Assembly (NCBI GenBank): GCA_023383055.1
Contig: JAHDYP010000058.1
Span: 1 to 33,489 of the forward strand
Source: Verrucomicrobiota bacterium
GTDB taxonomy: Bacteria > Verrucomicrobiota > Verrucomicrobiia > Limisphaerales > JAHDYP01
Reading direction: 5' to 3'
Length of the DNA: 33,489 nucleotides
In this document: positions 8,950 to 17,284 of the stretch, in pieces
Layout: each line of letters opens with the position of its first letter
How positions within the stretch are numbered: position 1 is the first letter of the stretch
Translations under genes and position numbers: made by a program
The notes under the pieces: generated by a model
Database searches by the model: none
Seen by the model: the letters and a program-made list of their open reading frames with translations, nothing else
What the model was told of the DNA's origin: nothing

Positions 8950-10434
8950 TCAACTGCGGCGTCTGACCCAAACCAGCACCCCGGCCAGCATGACCGCCCC
9001 CGGGAAAACCGCCAGCAGCAGCCATCGGATCGTCCGCATCTGCGCCTGGCTCAAGGAAACCCGGTACTCGTTGAACGGGCGCGGCCCCAATTCCAGCAAC
9101 TGACCGCGATCCAGCAACCAGTTGACCGACAGACTGGCGAAATCCCGGTTCGCCTCCCAACCGATCAGGGTGTTGGCCAGAAAAACCGATTCGCCCACCA
9201 CAATCAGGCGGGTCGACCCGCGATCGGGTCCCACCCCGGAAATTGTTCCCTTCTCGACGGCCGCCGCCAAAGCCACGGGGCCGTTCGTGCCCGGCCTCAA
9301 CGCGCCCTCACCGCTGGTCAACTTCCGGCCCTCCGGGCTGGTGAACACCAACTCGTCCACTTTAATGCCGTCCGACCGGGCATCGATGCCGCGCGCGCGC
9401 ACCGAGCGCGGCGTGACCAGGCTCAAACGGCCGCGGTGAAGCGGTCGCACCGCGGGATGATTGGCAAACTGACTGGTAAACAGCACCTCGGCGGCAGCCG
9501 AACGCGACTGGGCCTGATCCACCACCACGTCGTCGCCCACCACCACGCCCCACTCCGCCAAGAGCGTCTCCAGCCCGCTCTTTCGCACATTGGGTCGCAG
9601 CGGGCTGGACAGCAGCACCAGCGTTCGCCCGCCTCCGGCAAGATAGCTCCGGATCTGGTCGAGTTCGGCGGGCGGGATCGGGTTCCGCGGACCGGCCACC
9701 ACCAGCAACTGACAGTCGGGCGGGATGCTGTTCGTAGCCAGGTTGAGCGTGGCGAGCTCGATGTTCTTTTCCCGCAAGAGCTGCGCGAACCCGGCGTAGC
9801 CCTGCGTGCCATCCTCGCTCCGCGGATCGTGCTCGCCATGCCCTTCGAGGTAATAAGCGCGCACCGGAGCGCTGTCGCTCACCCCAATGATGGCCGACGT
9901 GAAGAATTGTTCGCCCCGAAATACCGACCGCCGGGCCGGCAGCCCCTCCATGATGCCGGACAAATCGTATTCGGACAGTTCATGCTCGTAGACAATCCGG
10001 TGCCGGCCGTTGGCCTCGAAAATCACCAGGTCCGGATTCTCCGTCGTGCTCAGCTGGTATTGGTCGCGGAGTTGCACCGCGCGCGTCGGGTTCACCCGGT
10101 AGTCCACAAACTCCACCTTCAACATCGGGGACGCCATCTGGTATTCGGTGATGAGGGATTTGACGGCGCTATAAAGTGTGGCCTGCGGATCCGGCTCGAA
10201 AAACACCACCACCCGCACCTCGTTGGTCAGCGTCCGCAATAAATGCCGCGTGAGAGGCGAGAGCTGATAACGGGTGTCCCCGGTCACGTGGAACCGCGCG
10301 AAGTGGCGACTGCCCAGGTAATTCACCATGACGACCACCGCCAGCACCGACCCGACCGACAACAGCACGCTCAGGGCGATGCCCCAGCGCCGCAGGGGCG
10401 AAAGCTTCGATAGTCTGCGCGCACTTGCAGCCAT
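8950..10434 (-). CDS. Gldg family protein (ABC transporter auxiliary subunit)
   Basis: This 494-residue protein has an N-terminal transmembrane segment (about 18-40), a large extracytoplasmic region and a C-terminal transmembrane segment (about 468-489) ending in basic residues. The extracytoplasmic part has the GldG-type pattern: YQLSPLTRHLLRTLTNEVRVVVFFEPD near the N-terminus (a thioredoxin-like strand), then YYLEGHGE, DCQLLVVAGP, LDQIRSYLAGGGRTLVLL and a late RLIVVGESVFLAN segment. In Bacteroidetes GldG works with GldA and GldF in an ABC complex needed for gliding; in other phyla the family's role is unknown. It starts 3 nt after the permease gene and precedes the DUF4340 gene. Gliding is not claimed here, since no other gld or spr genes are present. 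Confidence 0.85.
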   Translation of the reverse strand: MAASARRLSKLSPLRRWGIALSVLLSVGSVLAVVVMVNYLGSRHFARFHVTGDTRYQLSPLTRHLLRTLTNEVRVVVFFEPDPQATLYSAVKSLITEYQMASPMLKVEFVDYRVNPTRAVQLRDQYQLSTTENPDLVIFEANGRHRIVYEHELSEYDLSGIMEGLPARRSVFRGEQFFTSAIIGVSDSAPVRAYYLEGHGEHDPRSEDGTQGYAGFAQLLREKNIELATLNLATNSIPPDCQLLVVAGPRNPIPPAELDQIRSYLAGGGRTLVLLSSPLRPNVRKSGLETLLAEWGVVVGDDVVVDQAQSRSAAAEVLFTSQFANHPAVRPLHRGRLSLVTPRSVRARGIDARSDGIKVDELVFTSPEGRKLTSGEGALRPGTNGPVALAAAVEKGTISGVGPDRGSTRLIVVGESVFLANTLIGWEANRDFASLSVNWLLDRGQLLELGPRPFNEYRVSLSQAQMRTIRWLLLAVFPGAVMLAGVLVWVRRRS

Positions 10435-10437
10435 GGA

Positions 10438-11190
10438 TTATTTCCAGCGGCGGCTCTCCACCACCTTCAAAGTGAGAAACAGAAAGAACCCCGTCACGGT
10501 CAGGTAGAACACCACCGGCCGCGTGTCCACGATGCCGCGCACGAAGCTCTCCATGTGATCGCCCACCGCGATATAGGCGAACACCTTCGCCCCCCAGTCG
10601 GTTGGCGGCGCCGGCATGTAGGATCGCAGGCTCAACAGAAACAGCGTCAGCCCCAGGGCAAATCCAATCATGGCGGCGATGATCTGGCTCCGCGTAAGTG
10701 CCGAGGCAAAACACCCGAACGCCATGTACAAACCGCCGATCAACAGAATCCCCAGGTAGGTCGTCAGGGTCGTCCGCGGCTCCAGCAACGTCGCTTCCCC
10801 GGTGTAATACCGCACCACCACCATGCAGCCCAACAGCGGCAGCCAGGTCAGCAGGTAAAACAACAGGGTCCCCGTGAACTTGGCCAGCACCACCTGTAGA
10901 TCCCCCACCGGCGCGGTCATCAGGGTCTCGTATGTCCCCGAGAACTTCTCGAGTGCGAAGGTTCGCATCGTGATGATCGGCGCCGTCAGCAACAGGATCA
11001 GCCAGAAATAATACGAACTGTAGAACAGCTCCGTCAGCGGCACATACGTCGGCGTCGCGTTCAGCTTCACCAGCATGTCCGTGAAACTGAATCCCAACAG
11101 CAACAGTACCGACGCGATGATGACATAGCCGGTCAGCGAATTGAAATAACCGCCCAACTCCCGCCGGACCAGTGTCAGATAGGCCTGCAT
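10438..11190 (-). CDS. ABC transporter permease (GldF-like, ABC-2 type)
   Basis: This 250-residue integral membrane protein has about six hydrophobic segments (near residues 20-40, 62-82, 105-130, 142-163, 170-188 and 226-245). The cytoplasmic stretch TMRTFALEKFSGTYETLMTAPV after the second segment is the conserved motif of ABC-2 permeases of the NosY/GldF group. It would form the membrane channel for the ATPase encoded just upstream. The start codon overlaps the ATPase stop codon by one nucleotide (TGATG at 11188-11192), so translation is almost certainly coupled. The next gene begins 3 nt after its stop. The substrate cannot be read from the sequence. Confidence 0.88.
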   Translation of the reverse strand: MQAYLTLVRRELGGYFNSLTGYVIIASVLLLLGFSFTDMLVKLNATPTYVPLTELFYSSYYFWLILLLTAPIITMRTFALEKFSGTYETLMTAPVGDLQVVLAKFTGTLLFYLLTWLPLLGCMVVVRYYTGEATLLEPRTTLTTYLGILLIGGLYMAFGCFASALTRSQIIAAMIGFALGLTLFLLSLRSYMPAPPTDWGAKVFAYIAVGDHMESFVRGIVDTRPVVFYLTVTGFFLFLTLKVVESRRWK

Positions 11191-12164
11191 CAGCGACCCT
11201 CCTCCCCTTCCCCGTCGCCCTGCGCCCGGGTGACGTGCACAAAAATGTCCTCGAGCGAATGGAGACTGCGGCTGAGCTCGCGCAACGGCCAGCCCCGCAA
11301 ACGCGCCTGCTCGTAAACCAGCGGGCGCAAGTCAAAGCTGCCCCGAGGCGTCAGGGCGCACCGCTGGTACGAACCCTCCGCCGGCGCGATGTTGAAATGC
11401 TCAACCTCCGCCATTTGTTCCCAGCAAGCTCGCAAATCCTCGGTGGTCGCCGCAATCTCGGCGATCACCTGCCCGCCATCGCTCATGATCTGCTGCAGGT
11501 TCTGCGTCGTGTCCGCCGCCAGCACCCGCCCTTGCTGCATGATCAACACCCGGCTGCAGGTCATCTCGACCTCGGAGAGGATGTGCGTTGAAATCAGCAC
11601 CGAGTGGTTCCGGGCCAGATCCTTGATCAACTGCCGGACCTGTCGGATCTGGTGGGGGTCCAACCCGATGGTCGGCTCGTCCAGAATGATCAACTCCGGC
11701 TCATGCACCAAAGCGTCCGCCAACCCCACCCGCTGCCGATAGCCTTTCGACAGGTGCCCGATGATCTTGCGGTCGACATCCTTCAGACCGCACCGTTCCA
11801 TCACCACCTCGGTCCGCAGCCGGCTGCGACGCCGCGTCAACCCCTTCAGCCGGGCGCGAAACCGCAGGTAATCCCGAACCCGCATGTCCAGGTGCAACGG
11901 GTTGTTCTCGGGCATGTAACCGATGCGCCGACGCACCTGGTCCGCTTCCGCGAAGACGTCATACCCGGCCACCCGGGCGGTGCCGCTCGTGGCGGGCAGG
12001 AAACAGGCAAGGATGCGCATGGTCGTGGACTTGCCGGCGCCATTGGGCCCCAGCAAACCCACCACCTCGCCGCGCCCAACCTCAAAGGTGAGATTGCTGA
12101 CGGCCGTATGGCCGGCGTAGCGCTTGGTCAGATTCTTTACTTCGATGATCGGCCTGACGATCAT
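11190..12164 (-). CDS. ABC transporter ATP-binding protein (GldA-like)
   Basis: This 324-residue ATPase has Walker A GPNGAGKST (39-47), ABC signature LSKGYRQRVG (138-147), Walker B LIILDEP (158-164), a D-loop (GLDP) and the switch histidine in ISTHIL. At the Q-loop the sequence is GYMPENNPL, with Glu where Gln is usual, a substitution I associate with GldA-like ATPases. About 80 C-terminal residues after the nucleotide-binding domain form the accessory region common in ABC-2 exporters. The ATG at 12164 was chosen because the domain begins at once (IIEVKNLTKRY) and the upstream reading carries no conserved sequence and would leave little spacing from the protease gene. It is the second gene of the operon, 61 nt after the protease gene, and overlaps the permease gene by 1 nt. 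Confidence 0.88.
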   Translation of the reverse strand: MIVRPIIEVKNLTKRYAGHTAVSNLTFEVGRGEVVGLLGPNGAGKSTTMRILACFLPATSGTARVAGYDVFAEADQVRRRIGYMPENNPLHLDMRVRDYLRFRARLKGLTRRRSRLRTEVVMERCGLKDVDRKIIGHLSKGYRQRVGLADALVHEPELIILDEPTIGLDPHQIRQVRQLIKDLARNHSVLISTHILSEVEMTCSRVLIMQQGRVLAADTTQNLQQIMSDGGQVIAEIAATTEDLRACWEQMAEVEHFNIAPAEGSYQRCALTPRGSFDLRPLVYEQARLRGWPLRELSRSLHSLEDIFVHVTRAQGDGEGEEGR

Positions 12165-12225
12165 GGCATTAAAGGCCGCACTCTGCCGCAAACCCCGGGG
12201 CGTCGCGAACAATTTCTCTCTCGAA

Positions 12226-13599
12226 TCAAGGAATTCGCAGGCGCACGGTCCCGCGGTTGAGCCGGGCAAACGGGCCGCGCTGCTGCCACGCCGCCACCGT
12301 CAACTCCACCTGATCTCCCGGCTTCAAACCCATGACCAATCCGGCGGCGGTCAACAAATCCGGCGTTGGTTGCCCACCCACCGCCACCAGGAGATAGCCC
12401 GGCCGCAGGTCCAACCCCGCCGCCGGCCCATCCGGGCTCACGTCGGCGATCAGCAGCCCGTCGCGCGGGTTGTACCCGAACCGCTGGGCCAGGTCGGAGG
12501 TCAGTTCCTGCAACGACAAACCCAGGCGCTGATCGATCAGTTCGATCAGCGGTTTCAAAGTGACCTGAACCGTCCGCGTCTCTCCCTCGCGGCGCACCGC
12601 CAGCGATGCCACCCTCCCGGGATTGCTCCCAATCCGGTCCACCGCATCCATGAATCCCGTCGGCGCCTGGCCGTTCACCGAGATCAACCGGTCGCCGGCC
12701 TTCAAACCCGCCGCGTCGGCCGGACTCCCCGGTTGCACGGAGAGGAAGCTCAAGGGCGGCACGCCGGGCCGCAAACGGCCGCCGAACCAGAGCGACTGAT
12801 TCACTTCCGGCGTGACGATCTCCGCCAGCGCCTCAACCACCTGTTTGACCGGGATGGCAAAGCCGATCCCCTGGCCCTCGCGATAAACCGCCACGCTCAG
12901 CCCAATCAATCTCCCATGCAAATTGACCAACGGCCCCCCGCTGCTCCCCGGGTTGATCGCCGCGTCCGTCTGCAGCCAGTCCGCGATGTAGAGCGGCTCG
13001 TCCTCACGCGGAGGCCGCCGGTTCTTCGAACTCAATATCCCCCGGCTCACCGAGCCCCCCAGCCCAAACGGATTGCCCAACGCCAATACCGTCTCCCCCA
13101 ACATCAGATCGTCATCCGCCGCAAACTGGATCGCCGGAAACCGCTCCCCTTCCTTCGCCAGGATTTGCAGCAACGCCACGTCCGTCCGCGCCGTCCCCAC
13201 AATCCGCGGCTGCGCCTCGAATTCGCGCCCATCGGCGAGCTGGACCCAGACCCGCCGGGCTCGCTGGACCACATGCATGTTGGTCAACACCCAGCCCTCC
13301 TCGTCGATGATCACGCCCGACCCCAGACTGTAACGGGTGTCGGCCGGCCGCCGCCGATAGTACGGCCCCCAGAACTCGCGGAACATCTGCTCGAACGGAT
13401 CCCGATACTCCACGATCTCCTCGGTCGCGATGTTCACCACGCTCGGCATAACCCGCTCCACCACCTCGACCACCGCATCACGCCGCTCCGGCAGCTCGCC
13501 CCCCTGCGCCACGGATAAACCCCACACCCCCAGCAGCAGCGCCAGCGCCAGCGTCCGTCCGCCACCATTCACCCGGTCAGTCTGCTCATTCATAGTCAT
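12226..13599 (-). CDS. HtrA/DegP-type periplasmic serine protease with two PDZ domains
   Basis: This predicted exported protease of 457 residues has the trypsin-like triad H109 (TNMHVV), D140 (ARTDVALL) and S220 (NPGSSGGPL), followed by two PDZ-like domains. The first contains VQPGSPADAAGLKAGDRLISVNG and the second DVSPDGPAAGLDLRPGYLLVAVGG. HtrA proteases degrade or remodel misfolded envelope proteins. An N-terminal hydrophobic stretch ending near SVAQGG is a likely signal peptide. ATG codons at 13599 and 13593 are both plausible; the longer form starting at 13656 would overlap the divergent gene and its inverted repeat. It is the first gene of the minus-strand operon, 61 nt ahead of the ABC ATPase, which suggests quality control linked to that membrane system. 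That link is inference. Confidence 0.88.
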   Translation of the reverse strand: MTMNEQTDRVNGGGRTLALALLLGVWGLSVAQGGELPERRDAVVEVVERVMPSVVNIATEEIVEYRDPFEQMFREFWGPYYRRRPADTRYSLGSGVIIDEEGWVLTNMHVVQRARRVWVQLADGREFEAQPRIVGTARTDVALLQILAKEGERFPAIQFAADDDLMLGETVLALGNPFGLGGSVSRGILSSKNRRPPREDEPLYIADWLQTDAAINPGSSGGPLVNLHGRLIGLSVAVYREGQGIGFAIPVKQVVEALAEIVTPEVNQSLWFGGRLRPGVPPLSFLSVQPGSPADAAGLKAGDRLISVNGQAPTGFMDAVDRIGSNPGRVASLAVRREGETRTVQVTLKPLIELIDQRLGLSLQELTSDLAQRFGYNPRDGLLIADVSPDGPAAGLDLRPGYLLVAVGGQPTPDLLTAAGLVMGLKPGDQVELTVAAWQQRGPFARLNRGTVRLRIP

Positions 13600-13620
13600 C
13601 AACACGCTTGACTTTGCCGA

Positions 13621-13643
13621 ACCGTTGCCGCAAAAGCAACGGT
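13621..13643. promoter_or_regulatory. Perfect 8-bp inverted repeat between divergent genes
   Basis: ACCGTTGC (13621-13628) and GCAACGGT (13636-13643) are exact reverse complements separated by 7 nt. The repeat lies 22 nt upstream of the protease start and 3 nt before the probable GTG start of the DUF2851 gene. It could be an operator shared by the two divergent promoters, or an RNA hairpin at the DUF2851 start. The function is not shown by the sequence. Confidence 0.4.
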
Positions 13644-13646
13644 CAG

Positions 13647-15113
13647 GTGGTTTCATTCCCGTCAGTCTCTTACGCCCAATGGCGCGCCCAGGCGCTGAGC
13701 GTCCTGCTGCTCAGGGAGTCTCCCGACGGCACGCCCACCGAACGGTTCCTGCAGACGATCTGGCTCCACCAGCGCCTCCGCCGCGACGGCCTCGTCACCG
13801 GCGATGGTCGAGCCATCCGGATTCTGCACCCCGGTTTCTGGAATCACGAGGCCGGCCCTGATTTCCGCGACGCGCTGATCCAGTTCAACGATGATTTTCC
13901 CCAAACCGGGGATGTTGAAATCGATCTGCACCCGTCCGCCTGGCACGGCCACGGACATGACGTCAACCCCGCCTATCGCGGCGTCCGCCTCCACGTGGTC
14001 TGGGCGCCCGGTTCCGCCAAACCCGCCTCATTGCCCACCCTGGTGCTCCAAGGCCAGCTCGACTCGCCACTCGACGAGCTGCGTCATTGGCTCGGGGTGG
14101 ACACTCTCCTGCCCGACTCCATGCGCGGCCGCTGCCAACCCCTCCTCCGCGATTGGCCTGATGCCAGCCTGCGCGAGCTCCTCCGTCAAGCCGCCGAGGT
14201 CCGGCTCCAACGCAAGGGCCAGGAACTCGCCGCCCGCGCCCGCGAGGTCGGATGGAATCAAGCCCTTCAGGAAGCCCTCTTCGCCGCGCTCGGCTACAAA
14301 CACAACGTCTGGCCCATGCGCCGCCTCGCCGAACTCCTGCCTCAATTGCTCGACTCCTCCGGCGTCCCGGATCGGTTTCAACTCCACACCCGGTTGCTCG
14401 GCGTGGGCGGCCTCCTTCCAGCCGAACTGACCCGGTCCCGCCCCACGGTCGATGACTACACCCGACGCGCGTGGGATCTCTGGTGGCGGGAAAAGGAGAC
14501 CTACGATGCCATCGCACTGCCGGAAAGGATCTGGCGGTTCCACGGGTTCCGGCCCTCGAACCATCCCCAACGCCGCCTCGCCCTGGCCGCGCAGTGGGTG
14601 GTCGCCGGCGATCTCCCCCAACGCCTCGAATCCTGGCTGGCCGCCGAACTTCCGCCAGCCCGCGAACCCTCGAAACTCATGCGGGTGCTCCAGGGTCAAT
14701 CCGACCCTTTCTGGTCCTGGCACTGGAACCTCCACGCCCGCCGTCTCGCCCGTCCGCAACCGCTCCTCGGCCCGCAACGGGTCACCGACCTCGCGATCAA
14801 CGTCATCCTGCCCTGGCTCCGAATGCGCGCCGTCATCGGCGCCAACCACCCCCTGCAACAGGTGGCCGAACAGCGCTATTTTGACTGGCCCGCCGCCGAG
14901 GATAACGCCACCTTGCGCCTCGCCCGACAACGGCTGCTCGGCGGACCGCGTCCGCGCTTTTTCCGCACCGCCGCCCTCCAGCAGGGTCTGCTCCAGATCG
15001 AACGCGATTTCTGCCAGCAATCCAACGCCCTCTGCGAGCACTGCCCCTTTCCGGGGTTGTTGGACGCCTATAAAGATGATCATGAATGCGGTGCAGCACG
15101 GGGTTCGATGTGA
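13647..15113 (+). CDS. DUF2851 family protein
   Basis: This protein of about 488 residues matches the DUF2851 family, found in Bacteroidetes, Verrucomicrobia and relatives. Recognisable phrases are ILHPGFWNHEAGPDFRDALI, GDVEIDLHPSAWHGHGHD and YRGVRLHVVW near the N-terminus, YKHNVWPMRRLAELLP in the middle, and FFRTAALQQGLLQI near the end. The E-x-H-x-S and D-x-H pattern in the N-terminal part recalls metal-dependent nuclease folds, but no activity is established. Near the C-terminus C456, C463 and C466 form a C-X6-C-X2-C cluster, possibly a metal or Fe-S site. The GTG at 13647 is preferred, because a TTG at 13608 would leave only 8 nt between divergent start codons. The start is uncertain. Confidence 0.75.
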   Translation: MVSFPSVSYAQWRAQALSVLLLRESPDGTPTERFLQTIWLHQRLRRDGLVTGDGRAIRILHPGFWNHEAGPDFRDALIQFNDDFPQTGDVEIDLHPSAWHGHGHDVNPAYRGVRLHVVWAPGSAKPASLPTLVLQGQLDSPLDELRHWLGVDTLLPDSMRGRCQPLLRDWPDASLRELLRQAAEVRLQRKGQELAARAREVGWNQALQEALFAALGYKHNVWPMRRLAELLPQLLDSSGVPDRFQLHTRLLGVGGLLPAELTRSRPTVDDYTRRAWDLWWREKETYDAIALPERIWRFHGFRPSNHPQRRLALAAQWVVAGDLPQRLESWLAAELPPAREPSKLMRVLQGQSDPFWSWHWNLHARRLARPQPLLGPQRVTDLAINVILPWLRMRAVIGANHPLQQVAEQRYFDWPAAEDNATLRLARQRLLGGPRPRFFRTAALQQGLLQIERDFCQQSNALCEHCPFPGLLDAYKDDHECGAARGSM

Positions 15114-15542
15114 CATGAACGCCCCCGAGCCGACCTTCCCGATCAAATCGCCCGTCGGAGGCTATTCAAGAATCACGTCCGATAGTCTTGATTGGCTTGA
15201 TTAGCTCCAAGGCGATCTTGAATAGGCGGACGCCCGCGGACGCGATCGCCGACGGTTTCCTGACTAGCGTGGAACCGCCTGGCTCCGCGAAAGCCGCGGC
15301 ACCTGCTGCCGCTCACCCACGCGGCTGGTTGCGTCGAGGATGATCGAAAGCCCTTGGTCTACCCGGGCTTGGGAAACTCGCTCCCCACCTCGGAAACCGC
15401 TGCGCGGGGCAGGATACCTCTGGGGCATGGCCCAGCCCGACTTCTTCCCTGCGGACACGACTCAGGCCCAACTGCCTTCCCTGGCATCCGGCATGCGAGG
15501 GACTGCCAACTACCCCGGAACAGAAACACAACCAAGGTGAAA
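15114..15542. other. 429-nt intergenic region, no gene recognised
   Basis: No reading frame here has a recognisable product. A 7-bp perfect inverted repeat GGCGATC/GATCGCC (15211-15217 and 15244-15250, 26-nt spacer) and a short GC-rich palindrome are present. The end carries a good ribosome-binding site, AAGGTGA at 15534-15540, 2 nt before the ATG of the next gene. A long leader or a lost gene are both possible; I see no known riboswitch. Confidence 0.5.
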
Positions 15543-17168
15543 ATGAACACCATCGAAAGCAAGTCCAAGCTAACTAACCAGCACTCGACCGGAACGAAGA
15601 CCGCCGTACTGCTCGCGAGCTTCGCCCTCGCCGTGGCTACCAGCCACGCCGTGGTCCTGGACGATTTCAACGGTCCTCCGAAATGGGACGGCGAGAACGA
15701 TCCGAGCGGGGTCGTCACGAACATCATTGTGGATCAACAGTTGCAGTTCACGGCCGACTTCAAGACCGCGACCAACCCGGACAATCCCCTGAACACCTTC
15801 GGGAACGTGTATTATCTGACGAACCTCCCCGTGCGCCCGCGACAGACTCTCGAACTGCGCGTGGATCTCGTTTCGGCCAACCAGGATAACGTCTTCGCCT
15901 ACCTGGGCACGATGAATGCCCGAGGGGGTGAGTATCTGCTCATCCGAGACCGCGATGAGATCGGCTTGGTGAAGTGGTCTCAAGCCGACGGCTTCAGCCT
16001 GCCCTTCTGGCAGCCCTGCCCGGTGAAGAGCCGGAACGTGGTCTTGGTTCTGACTCTTACGCCCGTCGGCGAGGCCTTGTACGTCGGGGTCAAGGTCATC
16101 GACAAGGCCAGCCAGTGGGTCCTCTTCGAGCGGATGGTGATGGACGACCCCGGACGCAACTGGCTCGCGCCCGACCCGGCGCCCCATGGCTGGAAGATCT
16201 TTGCACCCGATGTCGGTAGCCCGTACGCAGACGACGTCACGGTCGCCTGGGTGGGGATCCATCAGGTCACGGACGGCCTGCAGGGTTTGGCGGAGCTGAG
16301 GCTGGACAACCTCGAGTATGATATCTACCCGAGCTCGTACCTGGGCAGCGAGAGAGCGGCCTGGGTGTCGTGGCCGGAGAACACCGCCGAGGAACAGATC
16401 GTCGTCGGAACCAGTTCGCTCGCCAGCAACGCGGTGTGGACTCCCTGGCCGGAGCCCATCTACAAACGACACGGCGAACTGTGCATGGCGGTTCCCACGA
16501 CCGCGACGCAGCAGTTCCTCAAGCTGGTGCCGGGCACCCAGTTCATCGATGATTTCAGCGACCCCCAAGAGCCGTTCGCAGTCCGGAATCCGTGGGTGCC
16601 GGGCTTCTATGAACCCGCAGATGCCACCCGTTGGGACGTCAGCACGTCGAACGGCGTGCTGCGGATTCACACTCTCGAGATACCGGTTGACCCGACCGGT
16701 CGCCTCCCAATCAAGCCGCCCGGGCCCTATGTGCAGGTCAAGGATTTTTGGGTTGCAGTGGATATTCTCAACATCGAAGCGGCACACCAAGCCGCGGGGA
16801 TCGGTCTGGCGGCGCGCGCAGCGGGCAGTGGCTGGCCCGGAACCGTCAACGGTTACATCGGATCCGTATTTCCCAATAACGATGGGAGGAACCAGGCGCG
16901 CCTGAGCCTCTGGACCGGCAGCTCCCCAACCCTAGGCGCTTGGTTCGCGTTCAAGCCGGGGACGCCGTATCGTCTCATCTTCTCAGGCGTGGGCAGCCGG
17001 CTGACCGTCGAGCTGATTGACTTGGAACTGCAGCAGCCGGCCGTCGCGCCTCTCGTGGTGACCGATTCGACCTTCAGCCAAGGGTTCGTGGCCTTCTTCA
17101 TGGAGGCGGGAGCAGCCATCTGCGACATGACGCTGGACAACTTCTTCGCAACGGGAACGAAACCCTGA
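15543..17168 (+). CDS. Secreted protein with two LamG/concanavalin-like halves, function unknown
   Basis: This 541-residue protein has a likely signal peptide (basic start, hydrophobic TAVLLASFALAVATSHA, residues about 21-37). The mature part has two similar halves, each opening with a DDF motif (VVLDDFNGPP near residue 39 and QFIDDFSDPQEPF near 335) and each closing with a LDNLEY/LDNFFATG-type segment. This layout is typical of beta-sandwich, concanavalin-like domains found singly or in pairs in secreted proteins of Verrucomicrobia and Planctomycetes, sometimes binding glycans. No catalytic residues are evident. The start is supported by AAGGTGA at 15534-15540. The downstream gene is separated by a double REP-like palindrome. 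A specific function cannot be given. Confidence 0.7.
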   Translation: MNTIESKSKLTNQHSTGTKTAVLLASFALAVATSHAVVLDDFNGPPKWDGENDPSGVVTNIIVDQQLQFTADFKTATNPDNPLNTFGNVYYLTNLPVRPRQTLELRVDLVSANQDNVFAYLGTMNARGGEYLLIRDRDEIGLVKWSQADGFSLPFWQPCPVKSRNVVLVLTLTPVGEALYVGVKVIDKASQWVLFERMVMDDPGRNWLAPDPAPHGWKIFAPDVGSPYADDVTVAWVGIHQVTDGLQGLAELRLDNLEYDIYPSSYLGSERAAWVSWPENTAEEQIVVGTSSLASNAVWTPWPEPIYKRHGELCMAVPTTATQQFLKLVPGTQFIDDFSDPQEPFAVRNPWVPGFYEPADATRWDVSTSNGVLRIHTLEIPVDPTGRLPIKPPGPYVQVKDFWVAVDILNIEAAHQAAGIGLAARAAGSGWPGTVNGYIGSVFPNNDGRNQARLSLWTGSSPTLGAWFAFKPGTPYRLIFSGVGSRLTVELIDLELQQPAVAPLVVTDSTFSQGFVAFFMEAGAAICDMTLDNFFATGTKP

Positions 17169-17183
17169 ACCGGTTTGATCGGT

Positions 17184-17282
17184 GTAGCTGCGAACTGGCG
17201 TTCGCAGCCGTTTTCCTGAGATCGGGAAGCCCGACCGAATCAGGACTCAAAAGAACGGCCGCAAACGCCAGTGTGCGGCTAC
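17184..17282. repeat. REP/BIME-like pair of inverted palindromes with GTAG heads
   Basis: The left unit (17184-17206) starts with GTAG and contains a perfect stem GCTGCGAAC / GTTCGCAGC with loop TGGC. The right unit (17260-17282), read on the minus strand, also starts with GTAG and forms a near-perfect stem with the same TGGC loop. The two 29-bp arms (17184-17212 and 17254-17282) are reverse complements at 24 of 29 positions. GTAG followed by a hairpin is the signature of REP elements mobilised by REP-associated tyrosine transposases, and two facing copies make a BIME. No such transposase is in this window. The right arm ends 2 nt before the next start codon. Confidence 0.7.
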
Positions 17283-17284
17283 GG

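Noticed and set aside
7004..9103. Plus-strand open frame of about 700 residues opposite the DUF4340 gene
   Set aside because: It is the antisense of a gene with clear family features; composition is arginine, histidine and glutamine rich without motifs.
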